Notes under the pieces: model-generated
What the model was told of the DNA's origin: nothing
Database searches by the model: none
Seen by the model: the letters and a program-made list of their open reading frames with translations, nothing else
Shown: in pieces, positions 24,176 to 32,407 of the stretch
How the letters are laid out: every line of letters starts with the position of its first letter
How positions within the stretch are numbered: position 1 is the first letter of the stretch
Program-made: the position numbers and the translations under genes
Assembly (NCBI GenBank): GCA_902586395.1
Contig: CACIHL010000003.1
Span: 1 to 36,114, forward strand
Direction: 5' to 3'
DNA length: 36,114 nucleotides
Origin: an uncultured Pelagibacteraceae bacterium
GTDB lineage: Bacteria > Pseudomonadota > Alphaproteobacteria > Pelagibacterales > Pelagibacteraceae

Positions 24176-25469
24176 TTATATCAAAAAGTTACTTCCAAAA
24201 AGACTTTTTTATAGAGCATTACTAATTGTAGCTACACCAATAATAATATTGCAAATTATTATATCGATTGTTTTTTTTGATAGCCTCTGGATAAAAACTA
24301 ATAAAGGAATGACCAGGGCTCTAGTAGGTGAAATTAAATTTTTTATAGATGCGTACGAAAATGAGGAATATGAAAAAGATAATTTGATTAGACTATTTAA
24401 AGAACATCATAATTTTAATGTGAAGTTTCAGACATTTGGGGATATTCCAGAAACAGATATGGAAAGATGGTTTAGTCCCATGGATAGAACTCTGAGAAGA
24501 GAATTGAAAAATAAATTTAATAATTATTGGTTTGATACAACTACGTATAAAGAATTAATTGAGTTGAAGATTGAATATCTCAATGGTTACTTTGAATTTT
24601 TAATTCCAAAGAATAGAGTCACCAATACATCGGCCAGATTATTTGCGTTATGGATAACATTCCCAGCATTTTTGTTAATTACAATCGCTCTAATCTTCTT
24701 AAAAAATCAAACTCGACCGATAATTAATTTAGCAAAAGCATCAGAAAAATTTGGCAGAGGTGAAGATGTTGAGGAGTTTAGACCTTCGGGTGCTCTGGAG
24801 ATAAGACAAGCTGGTTTTGAGTTTGAAAGAATGAGAAAGAGAATATTGAGACACTTAAACCAAAGATCTGAAATGCTTTCAGGTATAAGCCATGACTTGA
24901 GAACTCCACTCACTAGAATTAAACTTCAACTTGCTCTAATAAAAGACGAAAAGATTTCACGTAAATTATCTGAAGATGTGGAGGATATGGAAAAAATGTT
25001 AAATGAATATCTTCAATTTACTAGCTCTACATCATCTGAAAAAACTGAACTTTTTGATATTTCAAAATTACTAAATCATTCAATTATGAAATATGAGAAT
25101 AACAATATTACTTCTAATATAGAGCAAGAGATTTTTTTTAATGGAAGAAAAAGTTTAATAAATAGATGCATAGATAACTTAATTAATAACTCCCTTAAAT
25201 ACTCAAATAAAGTTTTGGTAAATTTAAAAAAGATTCATAAAAGCTTGATAATTACTGTTGATGACGACGGTCCCGGAATAGCTGAGAGTGAATATGAAAA
25301 CGTTTTTAAACCATTTTACAAAATAAATAAAGGAAGAGGTGATTCTAAGTCTAGTGTTGGCTTGGGTTTATCAATTTCATCAGATGTAGTGAGATCCCAC
25401 GGAGGTAGTATTACACTAGATAAATCTAGTCTTGGCGGTTTAAGGGTTAAGATCTCTTTGCCTTTTTAA
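24156..25469 (+). CDS. EnvZ-like sensor histidine kinase (ATG at 24156 preferred over the TTG at 24102)
   Basis: Two TM segments; HAMP-like region (RPIINLAKASEKFGRGEDVEEFRPSGALEIRQAG); HisKA SGISHDLRTPLTRIKLQL; HATPase DNLINNSLKYS, DDDGPGIAESE, GLGLSISSDVVRSHGG. Confidence 0.95.
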   Translation: MFSGLSNYIKKLLPKRLFYRALLIVATPIIILQIIISIVFFDSLWIKTNKGMTRALVGEIKFFIDAYENEEYEKDNLIRLFKEHHNFNVKFQTFGDIPETDMERWFSPMDRTLRRELKNKFNNYWFDTTTYKELIELKIEYLNGYFEFLIPKNRVTNTSARLFALWITFPAFLLITIALIFLKNQTRPIINLAKASEKFGRGEDVEEFRPSGALEIRQAGFEFERMRKRILRHLNQRSEMLSGISHDLRTPLTRIKLQLALIKDEKISRKLSEDVEDMEKMLNEYLQFTSSTSSEKTELFDISKLLNHSIMKYENNNITSNIEQEIFFNGRKSLINRCIDNLINNSLKYSNKVLVNLKKIHKSLIITVDDDGPGIAESEYENVFKPFYKINKGRGDSKSSVGLGLSISSDVVRSHGGSITLDKSSLGGLRVKISLPF

Positions 25470-25689
25470 TTTTTTTAGACTTTAAGGTTTTGATTTCCTT
25501 TTCTAGTTTTTCTATTCGTTTCTTTAATACCTCAGTTTCCTCTTTTGTAGAAATCTTCATTCTTAAAACAATTTCATCCCTTTGAGATCTTACAATATTA
25601 ACGATTTCTTCGCTTAAATCTTTATAGGATATAATTCCTTGTTCAAATAATTTTGCAAATTTTTCAATGATAAATTTAGACTTTGACAT
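25447..25689 (-). CDS. ubiK: UbiK/BMFP-family accessory factor
   Basis: 80 aa, coiled-coil C-terminus; FAKLFEQGIISYKDLSEEIVNIVRSQRDEIVLRMKISTKEETEVLKKRIEKLEKEIKTLK fits the UbiK (formerly YqiC/BMFP) pattern. Confidence 0.72.
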   Translation of the reverse strand: MSKSKFIIEKFAKLFEQGIISYKDLSEEIVNIVRSQRDEIVLRMKISTKEETEVLKKRIEKLEKEIKTLKSKKIKKAKRS

Positions 25690-25733
25690 ATTTTTTTTTT
25701 TTACGATAGTATATCTTATATTTCATTTTTATA

Positions 25734-26498
25734 ATGTTTGTAAATAATCTAGATCCTGTTGCATTTGAATTTTTATCCTTTCAAATAAGGTGGTATTCAT
25801 TAGCATATATTTTTGGTTTTTTAATAGGTTGGTTTTATATCAAAAATTTCTTAATTAAAGATTTGAAGGAAAAAACTTTAGTCGATGATTTTATCACTTA
25901 TCTAATTTTAGGGGTAATTATTGGTGGAAGGCTAGGCTACGTAATTTTTTACAATTTTTTTTATTATTTAAGTCATCCATTTGAAATATTTTTTATTTGG
26001 CAAGGTGGTATGTCTTTCCATGGTGGCTTGCTGGGTGTTTGCTTGGCCACTTATATATTTACTCAAAAATATAATTTAAACTTTTTTAGATATACAGATT
26101 TGGTGTCCCTTGCAGCACCGATAGGAATTTTTTTAGGTAGAGTTGCAAATTTTATAAATTCTGAACTTTACGGCAGAGAAACTGATTTTATTTTTTCAGT
26201 TAATTTTAATAAGGTAGATAATCTTTTTAGACATCCTTCGCAATTATACGAAAGTTTTTTTGAAGGTATCGTTTTGTTCATGATTCTAAATTTACTTTGG
26301 AAAAAATTTTCAGAAATTCCTGGAGTAATATCGTCACTATTTTTAATTTTTTATTCTCTTTTTAGATTTATAATTGAGTTTACAAGGGAACCAGATGCTC
26401 ATCTAGGTATCTTAATGAATATTTTTACATACGGGCAAATGTTATCAATTGCATTTTTTATTTCTGGAGTAATACTTTTTAAATTAGTAAAAAAATGA
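25734..26498 (+). CDS. lgt: Prolipoprotein diacylglyceryl transferase
   Basis: 254 aa; IRWYSLAYIFGFLIGW, GGRLGYVIFYN, WQGGMSFHGGLLGV, GRVANFINSELYGRET, RHPSQLYESFFEG, FIIEFTREPDAHLG. Confidence 0.97.
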   Translation: MFVNNLDPVAFEFLSFQIRWYSLAYIFGFLIGWFYIKNFLIKDLKEKTLVDDFITYLILGVIIGGRLGYVIFYNFFYYLSHPFEIFFIWQGGMSFHGGLLGVCLATYIFTQKYNLNFFRYTDLVSLAAPIGIFLGRVANFINSELYGRETDFIFSVNFNKVDNLFRHPSQLYESFFEGIVLFMILNLLWKKFSEIPGVISSLFLIFYSLFRFIIEFTREPDAHLGILMNIFTYGQMLSIAFFISGVILFKLVKK

Positions 26499-27544
26499 TC
26501 ACTAAGGCTCAATCACTAGATAATTTTATTGATAAATCTCTTTATGAAAAAAATAAAGGTTATTATCAAAGAAAAATGGAATTTGGTCGAAGAGGAGATT
26601 TTATTACATCTCCAGGAATTTCAAAACTTTTTTCTGAAATGATTGCTATTTGGATTGTATCATTTTGGGAAAATTTAAATAAACCAGAAAAAATTAATTT
26701 AGTAGAATTGGGTGCAGGAAATGGGGAACTCATAGAAGTCTTAATTAATACATTGAATAAATTGGAAATTGTAAAAAATAAATTCAAATTTTTTATTTTT
26801 GAAAAAAGCGTGTCTCTTAAAAAATTACAAAAAAAAAAATTTTCAAAAAGTGTTAAGTGGTTGGATAATTTTGATAAATTGCCAAATTCTCCAACTATAT
26901 TTTTGGCTAACGAATTTTTTGATGCTTTACCAATAAAGCAGTTTATTAAAATAAATGAAGAATGGTATGAAAATTTTGTATTATTAAATAAAAGTGGAAA
27001 ATTCTCTCTTGAAAAGAAAAAAGTTACTAAAAAAAAGATGAAGAAAATTTTTAATCAAGGGATAGACGAAAATCAAAATTTTATAGAATTTTCACCTTTA
27101 ATGGTCAAATATCTAAAAAGTATTTGTAAAAAAATCAAATCTTCTGCGGGAGGTATTTTATTAATTGATTATGGTACCTCTGACAAAAAAATGTACGACA
27201 GTTTACAAGGGATTAAAAATCATAAAAAAGTAAATATTTTTGATGACTACCAAAATATTGATATAACTCACCATATAAATTTTAACTTTATTAAACAAAT
27301 TGTTAACTTAAATGGATTAAAAGTTGGTGGTATTACTAATCAAGGAAGTTTTTTAAAAAACATGGGAATAAATTTAAGAGCTGAAATAATATCGAAAAAA
27401 ATGAGTTTCCTAAAAAAAACGGATCTTTATACAAGAATAAGAAGACTTACACACAAAGATGAGATGGGTGAGTTGTTTAAAGTAATGTTTGTAACAAAGA
27501 AGGATAACAACTTTAAGACAGGGTTTAATGACATTAAAATCTAA
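26495..27544 (+). CDS. SAM-dependent methyltransferase, MidA/NDUFAF7 family
   Basis: 349 aa; GRRGDFITSPGISKLFSEMIAIWI, LVELGAGNGELIEVLI, FLANEFFDALPIKQF, GGILLIDYGTS. Confidence 0.9.
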   Translation: MITKAQSLDNFIDKSLYEKNKGYYQRKMEFGRRGDFITSPGISKLFSEMIAIWIVSFWENLNKPEKINLVELGAGNGELIEVLINTLNKLEIVKNKFKFFIFEKSVSLKKLQKKKFSKSVKWLDNFDKLPNSPTIFLANEFFDALPIKQFIKINEEWYENFVLLNKSGKFSLEKKKVTKKKMKKIFNQGIDENQNFIEFSPLMVKYLKSICKKIKSSAGGILLIDYGTSDKKMYDSLQGIKNHKKVNIFDDYQNIDITHHINFNFIKQIVNLNGLKVGGITNQGSFLKNMGINLRAEIISKKMSFLKKTDLYTRIRRLTHKDEMGELFKVMFVTKKDNNFKTGFNDIKI

Positions 27545-28283
27545 AAAATTAGTAAAGTTTAAAAATATTACACATGGTTTTTTTGGAAAAAAAGGAGGAG
27601 TATCAAATGGAATTTATAGTGCCTTAAATTGTGGCCCTGGTTCTAATGATAAAATTTCTAATGTTAAAAAAAATTTAAAAATTGTTTCGAAAAAGTTTAA
27701 GGTTTCTCCAAAAAACCTTATATTGCTTAAACAAACACATAGTAACAAATGTCACTTTATTTTGAAAAGACCTTCAAAAAAACTAGTTGGTGATGGCTTG
27801 ATTACCTCAAAAAAAAATTTAGCTTTAGGTATTTTAACCGCTGATTGTGCTCCAGTTCTTATTTATGACAAAAAATTGCCAATGATTGCGGCTATCCATG
27901 TTGGCTGGAAGGGTGCTTTTAAAAATATTCTTAAAAAGTGTATAAAATTTATGATTAAAAAAGGCTCTGAAAACAAAAATATTTCTGCAGTAATAGGTCC
28001 GTCGATATTTAGAGAAAACTATGAAGTGAAAAAAGAATTTATGAAAAGGTTTTTAAACCTTAATGATCGAAATCGTAAATTTTTTTACTTTAAAAAAACT
28101 AGAATTTTTTTTGATTTAAAAGAATTTATAAAATCTCAACTAAGATCATTAAAAATAAGTAATATAGATATAATTAATAAAGATACTTTTAAAAACAGGA
28201 CTGAGTTTTTTAGTGCAAGGAGGGCTTTAAAAAATAAAGAAGACGATTATGGTAGAAATATATCTATAATTATGCTTAAATGA
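27528..28283 (+). CDS. pgeF: Peptidoglycan editing factor PgeF (YfiH family, formerly polyphenol oxidase)
   Basis: 251 aa; HGFFGKKGGVSNGIYSALNCG, LKQTHSNKCHF, ILTADCAPVLIYD, AAIHVGWKGAFKNIL, AVIGPSI. Confidence 0.93.
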   Translation: MTLKSKKLVKFKNITHGFFGKKGGVSNGIYSALNCGPGSNDKISNVKKNLKIVSKKFKVSPKNLILLKQTHSNKCHFILKRPSKKLVGDGLITSKKNLALGILTADCAPVLIYDKKLPMIAAIHVGWKGAFKNILKKCIKFMIKKGSENKNISAVIGPSIFRENYEVKKEFMKRFLNLNDRNRKFFYFKKTRIFFDLKEFIKSQLRSLKISNIDIINKDTFKNRTEFFSARRALKNKEDDYGRNISIIMLK

Positions 28284-28296
28284 CTTTTTTCTTAAA

Positions 28297-29229
28297 ATGA
28301 AGATTCTCACAGGAAATAGCAATAAAAATCTAAGTTCAAAAATTGCAAAATATCTAAAAGAAAACCTTGTAAATTCAAACATAAGAAAATTTAAAGACGG
28401 TGAAATTTATGTTGAGATAAATGAAAATATAAGAGGCAATAATATTTTTTTCATTCAGTCAGTATCTTCCCCAGCAAATGACAATTTGATGGAAATGTTG
28501 CTTTGCATAGATGCTCTTAAAAGATCTTCTGCAAAAAATATTACAGCCGTGATTCCTTATTTTGGTTACGCAAGACAAGATAGAAAAGTGGTTCCTAGAA
28601 CATCTATTTCTGCAAAACTAGTTTCAAATTTAATCACAAAAGCAGGAGCTGATAGAGTTGTCACTGTAGATTTGCATGCTGGTCAAATTCAAGGTTTTTT
28701 TGATATTCCAGTAGATAACCTTTTTACAACACCGTTATTTGCACGACATATTAAAAAAAAAATTAAAAGTAAAAATATAATTTGTGTTGCGCCTGACGTC
28801 GGAGGAGTTGAGCGAACTAGAGCCCTGGGAAGAAATTTAAATGTAGGTCTTGCAATTATTGACAAGAGAAGACCAAAGCCTGGTCAGTCTCAAGTCATGA
28901 ATGTGATTGGAGATGTGAAAGGAAAAACTTGCATAATTAATGATGACATAATCGACTCTGGTGGAACAATTATAAATGCTGCTAAGGCTCTAAAAAAAAG
29001 AGGTGCAAAAGACGTTTATGTTTATATTACTCATGGTGTTTTAAGTGGGGATGCTGTGAAAGCTATTAAAAATTCTCCAATCAAAAAACTTGTTATTACA
29101 GACACAATTAATAATGAGAATAAAGTAAGATCTGCAAAAAATATTGAAATTTTGTCAATTTCTAACTTAATGGGTGAAGCAATTAGAAGAATATCAAATT
29201 CTACATCTGTTTCATTTTTGTTTAAATAA
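28297..29229 (+). CDS. prs: Ribose-phosphate pyrophosphokinase
   Basis: 310 aa; FKDGEIYVEINENIRGNNIFFIQS, AVIPYFGYARQDRKVVPRTSISAKLV, VTVDLHAGQIQGFFDIPVDNL, IINDDIIDSGGTIINAAKAL (PRPP motif). Confidence 0.98.
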   Translation: MKILTGNSNKNLSSKIAKYLKENLVNSNIRKFKDGEIYVEINENIRGNNIFFIQSVSSPANDNLMEMLLCIDALKRSSAKNITAVIPYFGYARQDRKVVPRTSISAKLVSNLITKAGADRVVTVDLHAGQIQGFFDIPVDNLFTTPLFARHIKKKIKSKNIICVAPDVGGVERTRALGRNLNVGLAIIDKRRPKPGQSQVMNVIGDVKGKTCIINDDIIDSGGTIINAAKALKKRGAKDVYVYITHGVLSGDAVKAIKNSPIKKLVITDTINNENKVRSAKNIEILSISNLMGEAIRRISNSTSVSFLFK

Positions 29230-29274
29230 TTTACTTGTTTTATCAACTAACTTGAGTTAAAACGCTTTTTCTTT

Positions 29275-30015
29275 ATGAATACGATTAATGCAAGTTTAAG
29301 AAATACTAAAACCTCTGGTGAAGTAAATAAACTAAGGACAGAAGGGAATGTTCCTGGCATAATCTATGGTGGAAAATCAGAGACTCAAAAAATATCTATA
29401 TCAAAAAAACTGTTGAAAAATTTAATTGAGAAAGAGAATTTTTTATCAAGTATATTAAATTTAAAAATTGACGGCAAAGATGAAAATGTTTTACCTAAAG
29501 AAATTGCTTACGATATCTTAACTGATGATCCAATTCATATTGACTTTTTAAGAATTGTAAAAGGTTCAAGTGTAATAATTGAAATACCAGTAAATTTTAT
29601 CAACACAGAAAAATCTCCTGGTTTGAAAAGAGGTGGTGTATTAAATATAGTTCGTAGGAAAGTAGAACTAAAATGTCCATCTGAAAACATTCCAAGTGAA
29701 CTGGTTGTTAATTTAGATGGAGTTGATATAGGACATTCTTTTAAAATTTCTTCAATTAAACTTCCTGAAAATGTTGAACCAACTATTCGTGGTAGAGACT
29801 TTGTGATCGCAACTGTAGCAGCACCAACAGTTATTAAAGAACCGGAAAAACCAGCAGAGACAGAAGAAGGAGCAGAAGGTGCGGAAGCAGCTGCTGCAAC
29901 TAGTGAAGGAGCTGCAGAAACTGGTGATGCAAAAGATGCTAAAGGGGCTGAGGGTGAGAAAAAAGAAGCTGATAAAAAAGAGGACCCAAAAAAAGGTCAG
30001 CCTGAAAAAAAATAA
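29275..30015 (+). CDS. rplY: 50S ribosomal protein L25/general stress protein Ctc, with long low-complexity C-terminal tail
   Basis: 246 aa; VNKLRTEGNVPGIIYGGKSETQKISISKKLL, DPIHIDFLRI, VPVNF-like IPVNFINTEKSPGLKRGGVLNIVRRKVELKCPSENIP; then a 60-70 aa Glu/Ala/Lys-rich tail. Confidence 0.95.
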   Translation: MNTINASLRNTKTSGEVNKLRTEGNVPGIIYGGKSETQKISISKKLLKNLIEKENFLSSILNLKIDGKDENVLPKEIAYDILTDDPIHIDFLRIVKGSSVIIEIPVNFINTEKSPGLKRGGVLNIVRRKVELKCPSENIPSELVVNLDGVDIGHSFKISSIKLPENVEPTIRGRDFVIATVAAPTVIKEPEKPAETEEGAEGAEAAAATSEGAAETGDAKDAKGAEGEKKEADKKEDPKKGQPEKK

Positions 30016-30042
30016 TTTACAATTGAAGAATTTAATTAAATA

Positions 30043-30276
30043 ATGTTACTTTTTGTTGGACTTGGAAATCCAGGAAGAGGAAGAGCTTTGGGTGTGAATA
30101 CTGTAAAGTTTACTGGTGAAGTTCTTAAAAATGTCAAAAAAGCAATTTATGAAATAAATATGAAAAAAATTCTTAAAAAAGAAGGAGCGACTGTTGGCCT
30201 GGCTAATGGAATACTATTAGCTGATGGAAAACAAATTTACACAACAGAAAATTTAAAAGTAGGTTTATTCAAATAA
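30043..30276 (+). pseudogene. Chimeric ORF: first ~11 aa of peptidyl-tRNA hydrolase (Pth) fused in frame to the C-terminal ~66 aa of 3-hydroxydecanoyl-ACP dehydratase (FabA)
   Basis: MLLFVGLGNPG is the Pth N-terminal signature and follows rplY, its usual neighbour. [67 protein letters not shown] matches the FabA C-terminal half (E. coli ...[32 protein letters not shown]...[26 protein letters not shown]) and precedes fabB-fabI. Confidence 0.85.
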
Positions 30277-31487
30277 TGAAAAGAGTTGTTGTAACTGGGA
30301 TTGGGGTAGTGTCTTGTTTAGGAAACAATCAAGATGAAGTCTATCAGTCTCTATTAAATTCTAAATCAGGAATTTCTTTTTCTGATGAATACAAAGAGTA
30401 CAATCTAAAAAGTAACATACATGGAAAACCAAAAATTAATCTTGAAGACCATGTTGATAGAAAATTTATAAGGTTTATGGGACCTGGCTCAGCTTACAAT
30501 TATATATCAATGGCAGAGGCAGTTAAAGACTCTGGTTTAGAAGATAAAGATGTAAGTAATATATCAACTGGTATGATTATGGGTTCAGGGGGACCATCCA
30601 TTGAAAATGTAATTTTAGCAGCTGATAAAACTAGAGCCAAAAGTCCAAAGAGAATGGGTCCATTTGTAGTTCCAAGAACTATGTCTAGCACTGCTTCTGC
30701 GACGCTAGCAGTTCCATTTAAAATCAAAGGAGTTAATTATACAATAAGTTCTGCATGCGCAACTAGCGGACACTGTATCGGTAATGCGATGGAATTAATT
30801 CAATTAGGAAAACAAAAAATTATTTTTGCTGGGGGAAGTGATGAAGTTCATTTTGCCATGACCGCTATGTTTGATGCAATGACTGCATTATCTTCAAAAT
30901 ATAATGACACGCCAGAAAAAGCTTCGAGACCTTATGACAAAACAAGGGATGGATTTGTGATAGCCGGTGGTGGTGGAGTTTTGGTTCTAGAGGAATATGA
31001 ACATGCAAAAGCACGGGGTGCAAAAATATATGCAGAATTGACTGGTTATGGAGCTACCTCTGATGGTTACGATATGGTTGCACCATCTGGTGAAGGAGCT
31101 GTCAGGTGCATGAAAATGGCTTTAAGTACTGCAAAAAATAAAATTGATTACATAAACACGCATGGAACATCAACACCTGTTGGTGATATTACCGAATTAA
31201 AAGCAGTTGGAGAAACTTTTACAGATTATAAACCAAAAATAAGTTCAACAAAATCATTAGCAGGTCACTCCTTAGGAGCTACTTCAGTTCATGAGGCAAT
31301 TTATAGTTTAATAATGATGAAAAATAGTTTTATAGCAGCATCCGCAAATATTACTGACATGGATGACGAGGCTAAAAAATATCCGATAGTTACCAAAGTT
31401 GAAAAAGGTGTAAATTTAAACTCCGTAATGTCTAATAGTTTTGGTTTTGGTGGAACTAACGCAACGCTAGTTTTTGAAAAGGTTTAA
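30276..31487 (+). CDS. fabB: Beta-ketoacyl-ACP synthase I
   Basis: 403 aa; [32 protein letters not shown] (active-site Cys), [49 protein letters not shown]. Confidence 0.97.
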   Translation: MKRVVVTGIGVVSCLGNNQDEVYQSLLNSKSGISFSDEYKEYNLKSNIHGKPKINLEDHVDRKFIRFMGPGSAYNYISMAEAVKDSGLEDKDVSNISTGMIMGSGGPSIENVILAADKTRAKSPKRMGPFVVPRTMSSTASATLAVPFKIKGVNYTISSACATSGHCIGNAMELIQLGKQKIIFAGGSDEVHFAMTAMFDAMTALSSKYNDTPEKASRPYDKTRDGFVIAGGGGVLVLEEYEHAKARGAKIYAELTGYGATSDGYDMVAPSGEGAVRCMKMALSTAKNKIDYINTHGTSTPVGDITELKAVGETFTDYKPKISSTKSLAGHSLGATSVHEAIYSLIMMKNSFIAASANITDMDDEAKKYPIVTKVEKGVNLNSVMSNSFGFGGTNATLVFEKV

Positions 31488-31490
31488 TTT

Positions 31491-32276
31491 ATGGATCTAA
31501 TGAAAGGAAAAAAAGGACTAATCATGGGTGTTGCAAATGAAAGGTCTATTGCGTGGGGAATATCTCAAAAATTAGCTGAAGCGGGTGCAGAATTAGCATT
31601 CACTTACCTTGGGGATGCTCTTAAAAAAAGGGTTATACCTTTAGCAGAAAAATTAAATTCAAAAGTTACATTTAGTTGTGATGTTGAGAAAAAAGAAGAA
31701 GTAGTAAAATTATTCGAAGATATAAAAAAACAATGGGGTCAAATTGACTTTGTGGTTCATGCAGTTGCATTTTCAGATAAATCAGAACTGTCTGGTGAGT
31801 ATCTCAATACAACTAGAGAAAATTTTTTAAGAAGTATGTTAATTTCATGTTTTTCATTCACAGAGGTTGCAAAAGAAGCGTCTAAGATAATGAAAGATGG
31901 AGGAAGTATGCTAACATTAACCTATGAGTCTACAAAGGCAATTCCAAATTATAATGTCATGGGTGTTTGTAAATCTGCATTAGAGGCTAGTGTAAAATAT
32001 TTAGCAAGGGATTTGGGTTCTAAGAAAATTAGAGTAAATGCAATTAGCGCTGGTCCAATCAAAACGCTTGCTGCATCTGCAATTGGTGATGCTAAATTCT
32101 TATACAAGTGGAATGAGGATCATTCTTTTTTAAAAAGAAATGTTGATATTCACGATGTAGGAAATTCAGCCTTATATTTATTAAGTGATCTTGGTGGGGG
32201 TGTGACTGGTGAAATTCATTATGTTGATGCTGGTTATAACAAAGTAGGAATGCCTGATCCAAAAAATATGTCATAA
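31491..32276 (+). CDS. fabI: Enoyl-ACP reductase FabI
   Basis: 261 aa; KGLIMGVANERSIAWGISQKLAEAGAELAFTY, DFVVHAVAFSDKSELSG, LTYESTKAIPNYNVMGVCKSALEASVKYLARDLG, VNAISAGPIKTLAASAIG. Confidence 0.97.
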   Translation: MDLMKGKKGLIMGVANERSIAWGISQKLAEAGAELAFTYLGDALKKRVIPLAEKLNSKVTFSCDVEKKEEVVKLFEDIKKQWGQIDFVVHAVAFSDKSELSGEYLNTTRENFLRSMLISCFSFTEVAKEASKIMKDGGSMLTLTYESTKAIPNYNVMGVCKSALEASVKYLARDLGSKKIRVNAISAGPIKTLAASAIGDAKFLYKWNEDHSFLKRNVDIHDVGNSALYLLSDLGGGVTGEIHYVDAGYNKVGMPDPKNMS

Positions 32277-32279
32277 ATT

Positions 32280-32402
32280 ATGGTAGAAATTCTTCTATCA
32301 ATTTTTGTTTTATTAGTCGTTTTAATGTACTTATTCAGACCAACTTCCAAAAACGAGAAAGATCATTTCAATGACAAAAATAATTGGAGAGGTGGATTTT
32401 AG
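32280..32402 (+). CDS. Putative 40-aa single-pass membrane microprotein
   Basis: ATG...TAG ORF 3 bp after the fabI stop: MVEILLSIFVLLVVLMYLFRPTSKNEKDHFNDKNNWRGGF*. Strong N-terminal hydrophobic helix and polar tail; it fills the only otherwise unexplained gap of this size. Below the ORF-track length cutoff. Confidence 0.55.
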   Translation: MVEILLSIFVLLVVLMYLFRPTSKNEKDHFNDKNNWRGGF

Positions 32403-32407
32403 TATTT

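Noticed and set aside
29230-29274. Possible terminator between prs and rplY (TAACTTGAGTTA...CTTTTTC)
   Set aside because: Stem too short with a 2-nt loop; cannot be supported as an intrinsic terminator.
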